Below are positions 36,001-50,606 of a stretch of 64,000 bases of DNA, one piece after another. Position numbers and translations under genes: made by a program. The stretch comes from Porpolomopsis calyptriformis. Its lineage: Eukaryota; Basidiomycota; Agaricomycetes; Agaricales; Hygrophoraceae. The notes below the pieces were generated by a model that saw only the letters and a program-made list of their open reading frames with translations, was not told the DNA's origin and did not search any database. Location: contig OX621172.1 in assembly GCA_951640195.1 (NCBI GenBank), positions 1,302,001 to 1,366,000 on the forward strand, given 5' to 3'. The stretch's first letter is position 1. The number at the start of each line of letters is the position of its first letter.

Positions 36001-37569
36001 CGCGCAGACAAGACAAGCTTAGAGAGTGTGGCGGTGACCTTACGCTGCGCGGGTTTAAGAAGCGTTTGCGATGCAGTGTTGACTCTGCGGTCTCGGACTT
36101 CTCGAGGGAGTACATTACTTGGGACGTGAGGGGGCGCAGCAGATACGTAGAGGAGATCACGGACGGCAAGAACTACAGCATAAACAAGGTTATTCATGGC
36201 AAGATCCTCGTCTGGTCGCCGTGGTAATCCTGCCGAATGAATATTTTCAACCACAGCCATGATGGCTCTCCGAGCGCTGTCCGAAAAGTCTGATACAGGC
36301 TCCGGAGGTGGGGGTGACAAAGATTCCTGTAGTGACTGCGCTAGTCGTTCGGCGGACGTCAATTCTGCGGCCATCATCTCTGCGGGTGTATGTCGTGGAA
36401 GGGGACGATGCCTTCTATCACGAACAGTAGTGTTATTAGTGGATGGCAGTTGCTCAAATGGTGTAAAACGTTCGCGGTCCAGGGGATGGATATCAGAATC
36501 ATCGGAGTACGTGCTGAGACGGTGACTGGCGTTATGATCTGGGCCTTGAGAATCCGACACTGATGACTCCGAGCGTTGGCGGTCCGACGGTAATAAGGCG
36601 TCAGGAGTGAAGTGGTTATTGGAAGTGGACGGGATATTGAAGGGTGGCATTCTTGAATCACTGGGTTCGTATGGGGCTTCCCCAACTCCCTCTGGTCTTG
36701 TCCATTCGATCTGACCATTAAGTCTGTTCCAGTAATAATAAGACATTCCGTCCTCCGCGAGCTTTTTGACCCAGGACCCAGGAGTCCCAGTGCGTCTGAA
36801 CAAGCCTGAATCAGCGATCTCTTGACTACTCTCCGACCTTTCAGAGGCCGAAGCGCTTAGTCCAAGTCCAGCGCTGGTACCAGAACGGGAGCTTGATTGA
36901 GATGTTAATCCGGCTAAGTCGCCGTCGGAAATTTCGTCATCTGTTTCCTGCGGTAGATCGAGCGAATGTTGACCTGTCTTGGTATTCACGTAATAAATCT
37001 AAAGGAGGTGTCAGATGCGTTGGTATACTTGTGGTAATACGCACATGTCCGTCGACCGTGACCTGAGGCATCCAAAAGTCGTTAGACTGGGGAAAAGATT
37101 CCATTGTTGCATTGGCTAGCTCTAGCAATCCATTTTGCGAGCTTGCATGATCCATCTCTGCGTCCAGCCATTGTCGATCTTGATCCGCTATGGCACCCTG
37201 CGTTATTGCACGAGACATGGAGACATCGTTGTTCTGCAGGGAAGGTTCTGAGGCCGTGAGAGCGGCCTCTGCTTCCTCGTCTGAAATCACCATGACATAA
37301 TTAGAAGGAAACCATCCACGTTCATCTCCTAGCAAGCCGTCCCACCACCCGGATTCCAACTGAGTCAGAACTTCGATAATATCATCCCTGCGAAACGACA
37401 ACGAGGAAGGATCCTCGGTCTGGTAGTCATAGAGAGCGCGACAGAAGAAGGAAGCGATGTACTGATCATCAGCAGAGGATATTTGAGGTGTGGGCGACTG
37501 GCTTGCGGGAGTGGGAGAGTTGGTCACAAAGCCTGGATGATGGCCACCGTAGATGGCCAGAGTAGCCAT
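33061..37569 (-). CDS. Cdc25-type Ras guanine nucleotide exchange factor (SH3-WW-RasGEF)
   Basis: The N-terminus has an SH3 domain (CRALYDYQTEDPSSLSFRRD, then GWWDGLLGDERGWFPSNYV) and, near 36.8-36.7 kb, a WW domain (PGSWVKKLAEDGMSYYYWNR, WTRPEG). After a long helical middle comes a RasGEF N-terminal module (34.53-34.29 kb, EIDPAFIKTFLMTYKSFTT) and the catalytic CDC25 domain (about 34.2-33.06 kb: DIDPLELARQLTIMESQLYQ, RSILLEFTLPCYSFQIADWV, CVPFIGM, CLGVFLTTLQFIQDG, VNFRKRQKASEVIQDIKRWQ). It activates Ras and so the adenylyl cyclase/PKA and MAPK branches, at membranes. It appears complete, with several short introns. It lies tandem with Ypd1 downstream and an unrecognised gene upstream. Confidence 0.88.
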
Positions 37570-37715
37570 TGAAGAGAAGTAAAGAAGGGATAAGCACTAA
37601 CAATGACTAGCAGAAAGGGTGGACGTAGTTGCGAACTTGAGTGATCCTGCTACTCGTATCGGTTTACAAATCATTGCCAAATTAGGTCATTGCCAGTTTA
37701 GGTAATGAATAACAT

Positions 37716-39491
37716 TCAATTCTCAACATCAAACTCGAGGAACTCGTCTTCGCCGTCTGCTTCCAAATATTCTAAAGCTCTTGACGCCGAGACGTCTTCT
37801 CCGTGAATGGAAAGACCATGAAGGGATGACCCATCCGCGGTCTTGGATAATCCTCGAGCGTAGTTGCGAAGTTCGCTTTTCTTGTGAAACAGGGAAGTCG
37901 TAGGTTGGTAAGGATTTTTGAGATAACCAGGCACGGTTGCTCCCAGGTTGTAGATGACGACGGAGGTCAGTTTAGAGCTTTCTAATTCCATCTCGAAGTC
38001 GTCGTCAAAGTCACCGGTGGCTTTGTGGTCGATGTTTTCGAATGATTCACCGCTAGGATTTCCAGAAAGAACAAACAATCCCCCGTTGGAGCCATCTGTC
38101 TCCTCAAGCCAGAGTTCCTCGTCGTTATCACTCGCTCTAGCCCTGGCATTGGCTTCGAGTTGTATGATTGCCGAGTCGGTGGAAAGCAAAGAGTCATTCC
38201 AGGACAGTTGGGGCCACGCAAGTTTAGGCAAGAGGTCGGCTGAATCCCAGCAAGAGAACTCTAAATGTCCGTCACAACCATCCGAGGTGTTTAATTTTCT
38301 TCCAATGAGGCTCTGTTCGTAGGTGTAGGTGTCATCCTCGGCTTATGTATCACTGTGACCAACCTTGAACGCCGGAGGTCGAATGCCAACCTTGTACAGT
38401 CGTTCCATAGACATAAATAGGGATTCTTCATCAGTCAACTGTGTCTCCAAAAGCGGTAGAGCCAAGCAGAAGTCGTTGCCTTTGCCAAGATAATTTGAGA
38501 TTGAGGACGAAGCGATACCAAAATCCGAGGAGTGCTGTCTGATTATAATCTGAACGGAAACTTGGAATAACATGGGACGGGAATGTGAGGGAAATGCATA
38601 CGTCGATCATCGACCTACACTCCTGTTGAAACGATGAGTTCGCAGAGCGAACTATCGTATTTAATATGGAGCGGGCAACGAAAGGAAAGAAGGTCGTTTC
38701 CAAGTCTAATTTCTACAATTCCGTAAGATGCGAACTGATTCCATGTGCAAGGCACTTACTTTGCGCCACGGTCCAAAGATCAAAGGATAACGTCTAGAGG
38801 ATATCAGAGAACGACTCTCCGAAGAAAATGCGAAATTCTAACTTGACGAGATGCAGGGAGACAAATTTCTCCACTGCGCCGTGGAGGATAGATTCGATGG
38901 GCAGAAGAAGCTGGGGCGAAAAGGGATGTAGACCATCGAATAACGTAATATCGGAGTGCGATCCGTGATTTAAAGTTGGGTCGGTAACTGTCCTCCATGC
39001 ATAACAGAGGTCTATAGAAAGAAGATTTACGTGTGGAAGCCGAGATCTACGCAATGGATATGAAGATGTAAGGATTACTTCTCGTTTGATCAGAAGACTT
39101 CAGATTTGGAGTGATGCAATAGACAAACACTTTGGAAGGCCAAATTCCTCGTCCATGTGAACCTCTGAAACACTCTGAATTCCCAAATGGTCTGCGTTCT
39201 AGGATACGCGGATTAAGCAGCTAACGGCGCAAAATACGCCGAACACTCTACCCTCTGTAAATAATGGAAAAGATGGTGAGGGATTGCAGAGGATAGCAAA
39301 ACCTGGTCTGGTATCTTGACGTAATCCATGGTGCCTGAAAGTGTCAATAGCAGGCAAGAATCAAGCTGAATGTCGGTGCCGTCAGGAAAGTAGGTGTTTG
39401 TGCCATCCGCCACGCTGGTAGCAGAGCCCACGACCAGATGATGGTGAGCTTCGAGACTGAGAGTGAATCGTTCGGAAAAAGCGGATGCCAT
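37716..39491 (-). CDS. Unrecognised conserved-looking protein
   Basis: I do not recognise the family. Six short introns can be placed, giving one open frame of roughly 450 residues: MASAFSERFTLSLEAHHHLV, IPDQVLLSSAIPHHLFHYLQ, NADHLGIQSVSEVHMDEEFG, SRLPHVNLLSIDLCYAWRTV, DFGIASSSISNYLGKGNDF, LPLLETQLTDEESLFMSMER and PPAFK. A 51-nt intron leads to SLIGRKLNTSDGCDGHLEF and a C-terminal acidic tail (DFDDDFEMELE; LEADGEDEFLEFDVEN). No membrane segment is visible. The clean splicing suggests a real gene. The start at 39491 is 131 bp from the divergent Pkc1 start. Confidence 0.6.
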
Positions 39492-39622
39492 CACTAATAT
39501 GGCATGTATAAAAATAATTATTGATTTTATGTAAGCTAACCCAAAGACGCCCACAGCCTCACGCAGTAACGTTTACCTATTGAATCCTCGTTTCTAATAT
39601 CAGGGTTCTTTGCCCCTCATAT

Positions 39623-43577
<3,955 letters not shown>

Positions 43578-44066
43578 GCAGTACCTAACTGTTTTGTTAT
43601 TGTTTTTACTTTTTGAAAGTACTGTAGTTGAACACAAATGTGATTATGTTTGAGGATGTATCAATATGACTTCTGAAAACCTTCCTTTTACAATAATTTT
43701 ACACAAGAAAAATATTGAGTTGGATAGGCTATCTAATGTGTTTTGTTTAGCTAGCATTGATATGACTCAATTGTGCAGGAGCATCAGCAAAACTCATCTG
43801 TACTTAGCAGTCTTAATGCAAATGATCAAGTTGGACAAGACATGTAAGTCAATCAAAGATGTTAGAAAGTGTGATAAAAAATCTAAGAGTAGATATAAAC
43901 CTGTAAGACACAACAGAGAATGAAAGGGTAGAGAGGGTGAAGGTACTATGAGGAAAAACATATCCATGCATCCATTGTATGGTTGTGCAACATGTAAGCT
44001 AGGCACTGCTCTAGGATTCATATCCTGAGTGAAAACCAAAAAAAGAGTATCAGTTTGAAATGTTAA
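43578..44066. other. AT-rich boundary between host genes and transposons
   Basis: No gene is supported. Short frames here are AT-rich and lack any family feature. It is the Pkc1 downstream region and the left flank of an old LTR. Confidence 0.4.
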
Positions 44067-44167
44067 TGTCACAGATGTAAATTTTCCTTCTCGATCTATG
44101 TTTGTTATTGTAGTTTAGTCAGACTTCTCTTATCTTGCTTGGGATTCCCCATAGCCTTATATCTTTC
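44067..44167 (+). repeat. Left piece of an old LTR, split by the young Gypsy element
   Basis: The sequence tgtcacagatgtaaatttt... parallels the start of the young LTR (tgtcacggacgtaaatttt...) with many substitutions, and breaks off at catatctttc. The remainder resumes at 51024. Confidence 0.7.
44163..44167. repeat. Target-site duplication, left copy (CTTTC)
   Basis: The five bases CTTTC directly precede the 5' LTR and recur right after the 3' LTR at 51019-51023, as expected of a Ty3/Gypsy integration. Confidence 0.85.
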
Positions 44168-44568
44168 TGTCACGGACGTAAATTTTTCACTTCCTCTCTA
44201 TGTTAGTCATCATTGCTTAGTCGGACAGGTCTTATCTCCACTTGGGATTCCCCACGATTCCATATCTTTTCATTTATCCGAGATAGGACATACTTCATTT
44301 CCGACCATTATGTTTCATCTCTTCACATGCTCCGAGTCTCTTATCATGTTTATCTTTACTCGTCGCATGTACTCCTCATGTATTCCTCGTGTTTATACTG
44401 ACTCATCCGCAGTAGCGTAGTTAGTATATAAACTCCTAGTTAGTCGTACACAGACCTTAAGTCTGATTCCTCGTTAGCAATCCAACAACTAGGACTTGAG
44501 ACATCATCATCGTCTTGGGACAGAGCTCTCCGAAGTAAAACCATCTCATCGGCAACCAGTTTATAACA
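44168..44568 (+). repeat. 5' LTR of the young Gypsy element
   Basis: A 401-bp LTR with a TATATAA box at 44425-44431. The transcript start is expected about 25-35 bp further, near the sequence AAGTCTGATTC (44459-44469), which is complementary to the primer-binding site. Confidence 0.92.
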
Positions 44569-44580
44569 AGAATTAGACTT
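44569..44580 (+). promoter_or_regulatory. Probable self-priming primer-binding site
   Basis: Directly after the LTR the sequence agaattagactt does not begin with the TGG expected for tRNA-CCA priming. It pairs with AAGTCTGATTC of the R region over 11 consecutive bases including one G-U pair, as in Tf1/sushi-type self-primed elements. Confidence 0.6.
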
Positions 44581-44625
44581 CCTTCTTGCTCTCTCCCCCT
44601 TACTTGATCCACCCTCGCTTTAACA

Positions 44626-46137
44626 CTGGACGACGACGACGAGAACTTCTATGATTCCTCTGAGCAGAATAATCCCCTTTCTCAATCGCTTTACTCACAA
44701 ACCCGAATCTTCCCAGATCCAAACGAAGAAGCTAGTCAAGCTTCTCCATTGCCAAGTATCGCACACGCTCTAGGAAGGACTCGAAGCGAAACAACTCGCT
44801 TGCTCGCCGCCGCTCATTCACAACGTCCCATCACTCCCCCTACTGTTAGGTATCAACCCTTCCCGTATCAACAACCAACTCGACCGTCTTCACCTTTAAC
44901 AACACCTTCATCTTCACCATCACCAGATCCAATGGGTTCTCGCGCTAACCCCCCTGTTCCCAATCTCAACGAAATCCTCGCAGTCATGAACGATCTACGG
45001 AGGGAAATGGTTAATCTTCAAACCTCGAACGCAAACCAAGCAGTGGAGATTCAAGATCTCCAACAACAACTCGCTGCTCAAGGTCAAGCTCAGCCCCCAC
45101 CGGGACCTCAACCTCAACCTCCTGCCGCTCCCACCATCGAGATAAAGATGGCCAAGCCAGATGAGTTCACTGGTCGACAACAAGATGTCGACAAGTTTAT
45201 TAACAGCTGCGAATTGTATTTCATGGGGAAACCATACCGCGATGAACACAAAATCCCCTTCGCCCTTTCTTTCATGAAGGGCACGATGGCTCAAACTTGG
45301 TCTGAAAAGGAGACCAACGACATGAGAATTGTCAATTGGACTGGTCCGACTGCTACTTGGGCCGCCTTCGTAGTTCGATTCCGATCGACGTTCGAAGGAA
45401 TCGACAGACAATCCCGTGCTCGTAACGACATCAAGAATCTCCGCCAAGGAAAGAAGAAGATCGAAGACTACAACCTGCGCTTTGGCGCTTTACAGGTCGA
45501 TACCGGTTTCAACGACGCCGCCCTCATCGATCTCTATCAAGCTGGACTCGATTCCGAGTTCATTGAATATATTTACTGACTCCCCACCGTCCCTACCACC
45601 CTTCAAGAATGGAAGGACGCCACGACACGCTATCAACACCAAAAGGACATTCTCGCCTCACAGAAACAGTCCTCTACGTCCCGACCCCAGTACTCTAATC
45701 CCTTTCCAACACGAGGATCGTATGTGGCTGCAGCGACGACCCGCCAAACGACAGCAGCCCCCACCATCAAGAGAGAGGAGTTTACCTCTTCTACCAATAC
45801 GATCCCGTATGGGAATTGTTACTCCTGCGGCCAACCTGGCCACTTCGCGAACGCCTGCCCAAACCGAAACGCCGGTGATGCGAAGAATCTACCCGATACC
45901 TCTTCCTCACGTCGAGGAGGATACTTTCGAGGTAGAGGAGGCTACAGAGGACGAGGACGAGGACGAGGCAGAGACATACGTGTCGTTGCCACTGAGTCCC
46001 ACGTGGAGAACGTCAACTCGCCCGCTACACTGGCAGCGAGCGAGACTCCGTCGGACATGGCGAAACCTGGTATACGCAATTGGTCGGATGATCGGAAGAA
46101 GAGGCTGGCAGCGGACTTGAAGGCTCAGGGTTTTTGA
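44626..46137 (+). pseudogene. gag: gag of the young Gypsy element, one internal TGA and no ATG at the expected start
   Basis: The frame is open from 44608 and reads through capsid-like sequence (KPDEFTGRQQDVDKFINSCE, TWAAFVVRFRSTFEGID, DIKNLRQGKKKIEDYNLRFG) to TGA at 45577-45579. It then continues in the same frame (LPTVPTTLQEWKDATTRYQ) to a zinc knuckle CYSCGQPGHFANAC (CX2CX4HX4C), an RGG-like Arg/Gly tract and TGA at 46135. The first in-frame ATG is far inside (about 44932). A CTG at 44626 before DDDDENFYDSSEQ is where a start would be expected. Gag forms the virus-like particle. Confidence 0.8.
46128..46134 (+). promoter_or_regulatory. -1 ribosomal frameshift heptamer G GGT TTT
   Basis: The gag frame ends CAG GGT TTT TGA. 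The heptamer GGGTTTT fits X XXY YYZ, and slipping back one base joins gag to the pol frame (TTG AAA GGT TTG), which is open for 753 codons. The stop directly after the slip site is typical of such signals. Confidence 0.6.
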
Positions 46138-49100
46138 AAGGTTTGGATGATACGCTCAACGTCGCGGACTATACCACTCGATGTACCATTACTTCTTGCA
46201 ATTACTTTCGAACTCTTGGTACTATCGAAAAGGGCGATTCAGGACTTACGATGGACATTTGGATCAAGACTGCAGACAGTGGCCGACGTGTCCCCGCCAC
46301 GTGTCTTATTGATAGCGGAGCTTCTGGGAACTTTATAGACGAGAATTTCGCAACTCGTCACGAATTTACTCTTCAGGATTTGGAAACCCCAATCCCCGTA
46401 CGGAATGCCGATGGGTCAGAGAACCGAGGAGGCCCGATCGTTTTTGACACAGATGTCTGGATAGAAGCTCCAGGTGGACACACTGAAAGGATCCGTTTGG
46501 AAGTGACCGACCTCGGATCCAAGTTTGATATTATCCTCGGCTACCCATGGCTCAGAGCTCAAAACCCTAGTATCGACTGGGAGAGTTCAACACTGGCTCT
46601 CGGAGGCAAAGAGATTTCCCGTCGGTATTGTAGCGGCGAAGCAGAGCCCTCTGTGGTAGAATCGGTCTTGCTGGCAAGTATTTCAAAATCGGACGAGTCT
46701 AGAGCCAGCACGGTGGAGGAAGATATGCGAAAGTTTGTACCGGAGGTCTATTGGAAAGACTATGCTAGTGTCTTTGCCAAGGAGTCCTTCGATTGCCTTC
46801 CACCTCATTCTGAATTTGATCATGTCATTGATCTCAAAGATAACTTCACACCACAGAATGACAAGACTTATCCGATGTCCCCTCGAGAGATAGACTTCCT
46901 AGAGAAGTTTTTGGAAGAAAACGTGGCCACAGGACGAATATTCAAAGGGACCTCACCCCAGGCCGCTCCCTTCTTCCTAAGCAAGAAAGCTGAAGAAATC
47001 AATGCGAAAGGACAAGACGCTGGATACAGACTAATCAAAGACTACCGTTATCTGAACCACTTTACCGTTCCCGACCGATATCCTTTGCCACTTCTCCATC
47101 AAATCGTTCAACAACCCAAGTTACGATCTGCTGCATTATTCACAGTCGTGGATATTCGATGGGGATTTAACAACATTCGGATCAAAGAAGGCGACGAATG
47201 GAAAGCTGCCTTCAACACGGTCAAGGGACTCTACGTTCCAAGAGTGATGTTCTTTGGTCTATGGAATTCTCCAGCTACGTTCCAACGGATGATCGATACG
47301 CGATTTGCCAAAGTGTTAAAATCAGGTTGTGTTTTTATCTATATCGATGACGTTCTCATCTGCGGAGATGATCTAGAAGAACTGCGTTACTGGACGTTCA
47401 AGACCCTTGATATCATGAAGAAGAACAAGCTCTCCTGCAAACCCGTCAAGTGCCAGTTCGAGAAAGAAGAGGTGATCTATCTAGGGATGACCTTAACGAA
47501 AGGTCATATCGGAACCAATCCCAAGAAGGTCAAAGCCATTGCCGAATGGCCCGAACCTCGAACCGTTAAACAACTCCAATCCTTTCTCGGAAGCGCAAAT
47601 TTCTGGAGAAAATATATCAAGGACTTCTCGAAGATCGCCCAACCACTCAACCAGTTACTCCGCAAAGATACTGTATGGGAATGGACCCCCGAACGACAAC
47701 ACGCCTTTGATCAGTTGAAACACTCCCTCACGAATGCCCCTGTCCTCGAAGTACCGGATCAAGACCTGCCATACTGCTTAGAGACTGACGCCTCTGGTTT
47801 TGCCTTAGGAGGAATACTGTCTCAGCTACATGGAGACGAATGGAAACCCATAGGCTTTCATTCAAGATCTTTAACCCCTGCTGAAAAGAAATATCCAACT
47901 CACGACGCTGAACTTCTGGCAATAATAGACTGTCTTAAAGCATGGCGACATCTTTTGGAAGGCTCACGACACGACCTTCTGATTCGTACCGACAGTCTCG
48001 CCCTCAAGTATTTCAGTACAGCTCGCGTATTGTTTGGACGACGTGCTCGTTGGTCAGAAATCCTATCGAGATACGAGTATAAAATCGAGTACGTCCCGGG
48101 GAGAAAGAACAAGGCCGATGGGTTATCCAGGTGCCCGGATTATTTCGACGAGGGTAAAGGCGAGGTGGAAGATGAGATTTTAATCGCAGATGAACATTGG
48201 ATCAATTCGATCATCAAGCTTTCAGAACCGGACTTTTTCGCAAGATTACGCTTCAAGCTACCAATACCGAAAAAGATCTCACAGAGAATCGAGGATGCCT
48301 CACTGTTTTGGGACCAAGTCGATGGGTTGGTTCGCGATGTTGAAGGTCGAATTGTGGTGCTGGAGGAAGTATCTTTGCGCACAGACATAATATGACTGTC
48401 CCACGCCTACCCCCATGCTGGACACCCTGGCATTGAGAAGACGAAGGAGCTGCTGCTCCGAAACTTTGTTTGGGATGGCGTCTCTCAAGACGTTATCAAC
48501 TACGTACGATCCTGTCCTGCTTGTCAACAAAACAAGAATTATCCTTCGAAGCCGACAGGACTCCTACAACCTATACCCCCCGCTACCGAACCATGGACTG
48601 AGATAACCGTCGATCTCATTGTTCAACTACCTGACTCGCTTGGATACGACGCCGTGATGGTAGTCGTCGATCGTTTCACAAAACGAGCTCACTTTATTCC
48701 GACGACTTCCAATCTCTCATCAGAAGGCGCTGCCCAACTCTTCCGTGATCACATCTGGAAACACCATGGATGGCCGAAGAAGATTATTTCCGATCGTGGA
48801 GTTCAATTCGCATCAAAATTCACTGAAGCTCTCAATAAACTCCTAGGAACCATTTCTGGACTGTCTACTGCTTATCATCCTGAAACCGATGGTCAGACCG
48901 AACGAACGAACCAAGAACTCGAAGTCTACCTACGGTTCTATACCAATTTTATGCAAGACGACTGGTCCGAATGGCTGGCTTCTGCCGAATTCGCTTACAA
49001 TAATCGACAACACTCCTCCACATCACAATCACCCTTCTATTTAGAATATGGCCGTCACCCTCATTTACCGATCACAATCGAATCCCCGAGTAATGTCCCC

Positions 49101-49664
49101 GCAGCAAACACCTTTCACGAACGTCTCACGCGTGCTCAGAAGAGTGCCAGCGAATCGCTTTCACACGCCGCGGAATCAATGAAGAAATACGCTGATCGAA
49201 AACGGAAACTCTCTCCCTCCTTCAAAGTCGGAGACTTGGTTTGGTTAGATACCAAGAACATCAAGACGACTCGACCCGCCAAGAAACTAGATAACCAAAG
49301 AACTGGACCATTCAAGATCTTAAAACAAGTATCGGATCTTGTGTACCTTATCAGTATTCCCCGAACATGGAAGCTCCATCCAGTTTTTCACGTATCACTC
49401 CTGAGACCGAATGTCGAAGATAAGTTGCTCCACCCTGATATTACTGATACATCTCGACCTCCACCAGATCTGATCGAGAACGAAGAAGAATACGAAGTTG
49501 AATCTATTCTTCAACACTCCGGAGTTCAACGCCGACGGAAGTATTTGGTCAAATGGAAAGGTTATCCGATCGAAGAAACCACTTGGGAAGAACGATCGAA
49601 CGTCTTACGACACGCTAAAGAAATTGTGAAGACTTACGAAGACTCAATTCAAACAGCGACTTGA
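46134..49664 (+). pseudogene. pol: pol of the young Gypsy element (PR-RT-RH-IN-chromodomain), one internal TGA
   Basis: Aspartic protease CLIDSGASGNFID; reverse transcriptase with VVDIRWGFNNIRIKEGDEW and the catalytic YIDDV; RNase H with ETDASGFALGGILSQ and an IRTDS motif. TGA at 48393-48395 interrupts between RNase H and integrase. The same frame continues LSHAYPHAGHPGIEKTKELL, giving the HHCC zinc finger, the DDE core (VVDRFTKRAHF, SDRGVQFASKF, ETDGQTERTNQELE), a GPF module and a C-terminal chromodomain (KYLVKWKGYPIEETTWEERS). Chromodomains steer integration to heterochromatin marks. Translation depends on -1 frameshifting from gag. Confidence 0.9.
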
Positions 49665-49834
49665 CTCGTTTGTCATCATTCCAGCTGTCCATTTTTAAAG
49701 ATTCTATTTTTAGGTCGAGTAGGCATTTATAAACTCAGAATCGTCGATACGATTCCATCCAGTCCTTCCCCACTTTGACGAACTGACCCACTGCTGTTAT
49801 TCCCAACACCAACGTCGCTAAACCATCATTCATA

Positions 49835-50572
49835 ATGCCCGCCACTCGATCTCCCTCTCCTCAAGTTGCCATCAGACGCGCTGGACGAATCCCCTCGTCC
49901 GCCGCCATCCGTTCCCCTACCCCCGGTCCTTCCACCTCTTCTTCTTCCACTCGTCAACTACGCCGACAAGCTCGCACACGTGCAGAAGACTTTTTCAAGG
50001 AGTACCCTACGGAAACCCCTCCTCCCGAAGACCCTGCCGTCACCATTTCACGCCTTACGGTTCATAGCAATAGTGTTAGTAACTGGAACCGAGAACTTCG
50101 ACAAGAACGCGATGTCTTGAAAGCCGAGCTCAAAGCATCGGAGAGGAGCGCCCTGTATTGGAAGAACCACTGGGACGAAAGTGAGCTCAAAGTTTGGGAG
50201 CTCCAACGACAGAAGAAGCGCACATGGGTCGACTGCTACGACGTCACCACCCGCGCCATCATCGTCAAGCTTGTAGAGGAGAGTCGTCGAGCTGAGCGAC
50301 TCTCCCGAGAAGATTTCCTTCGTGCTCAACAAGACCTTGCGACGACGGAAACCATTATCGATTACGGTGCGTCAGTCGAGTACCCTATCAACCTCGACTT
50401 AGAATATCCGGACGACGACGACGTCAAGACAGTCCGAGCCCCTTCCCCCATCGAAGCGGCTTCGGAAATAGTCCCCATCGCTTCCCTCCCAGTGGTCATC
50501 GAGGCCCCCACTGATGAGGAAATCCAGACTCAGGGCCCAGAGGACGAAACGACCGACATCACCCAGGTTTGA
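49835..50572 (+). CDS. Extra ORF of the Gypsy element in the env position, function unknown
   Basis: This 245-residue ORF with its own ATG lies between pol (ends 49664) and the 3' LTR. It begins MPATRSPSPQVAIRRAGR, with a basic, Ser/Pro-rich start. The middle is a long charged helix or coiled coil (NWNRELRQERDVLKAELKAS, YWKNHWDESELKVWELQRQK) and the tail is acidic. There is no signal peptide, membrane segment or zinc motif, so it is not an envelope-like protein. It is intact although gag and pol each carry a stop. It might be an accessory protein of the element or a captured sequence. Confidence 0.65.
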   Translation: MPATRSPSPQVAIRRAGRIPSSAAIRSPTPGPSTSSSSTRQLRRQARTRAEDFFKEYPTETPPPEDPAVTISRLTVHSNSVSNWNRELRQERDVLKAELKASERSALYWKNHWDESELKVWELQRQKKRTWVDCYDVTTRAIIVKLVEESRRAERLSREDFLRAQQDLATTETIIDYGASVEYPINLDLEYPDDDDVKTVRAPSPIEAASEIVPIASLPVVIEAPTDEEIQTQGPEDETTDITQV

Positions 50573-50591
50573 AATTCGGGTCGAATTTCCT

Positions 50592-50602
50592 GAAAAACGA
50601 GG
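50592..50602 (+). promoter_or_regulatory. Polypurine tract
   Basis: The purine-rich stretch gaaaaacgagg lies 4 bp before the 3' LTR and is the expected plus-strand primer. One C interrupts it. Confidence 0.5.
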
Positions 50603-50606
50603 TGTA

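Noticed and set aside
43666..43923. 85-codon AT-rich frame downstream of Pkc1
   Set aside because: Low-complexity Lys/Ser composition in an AT-rich gap and no recognisable feature.
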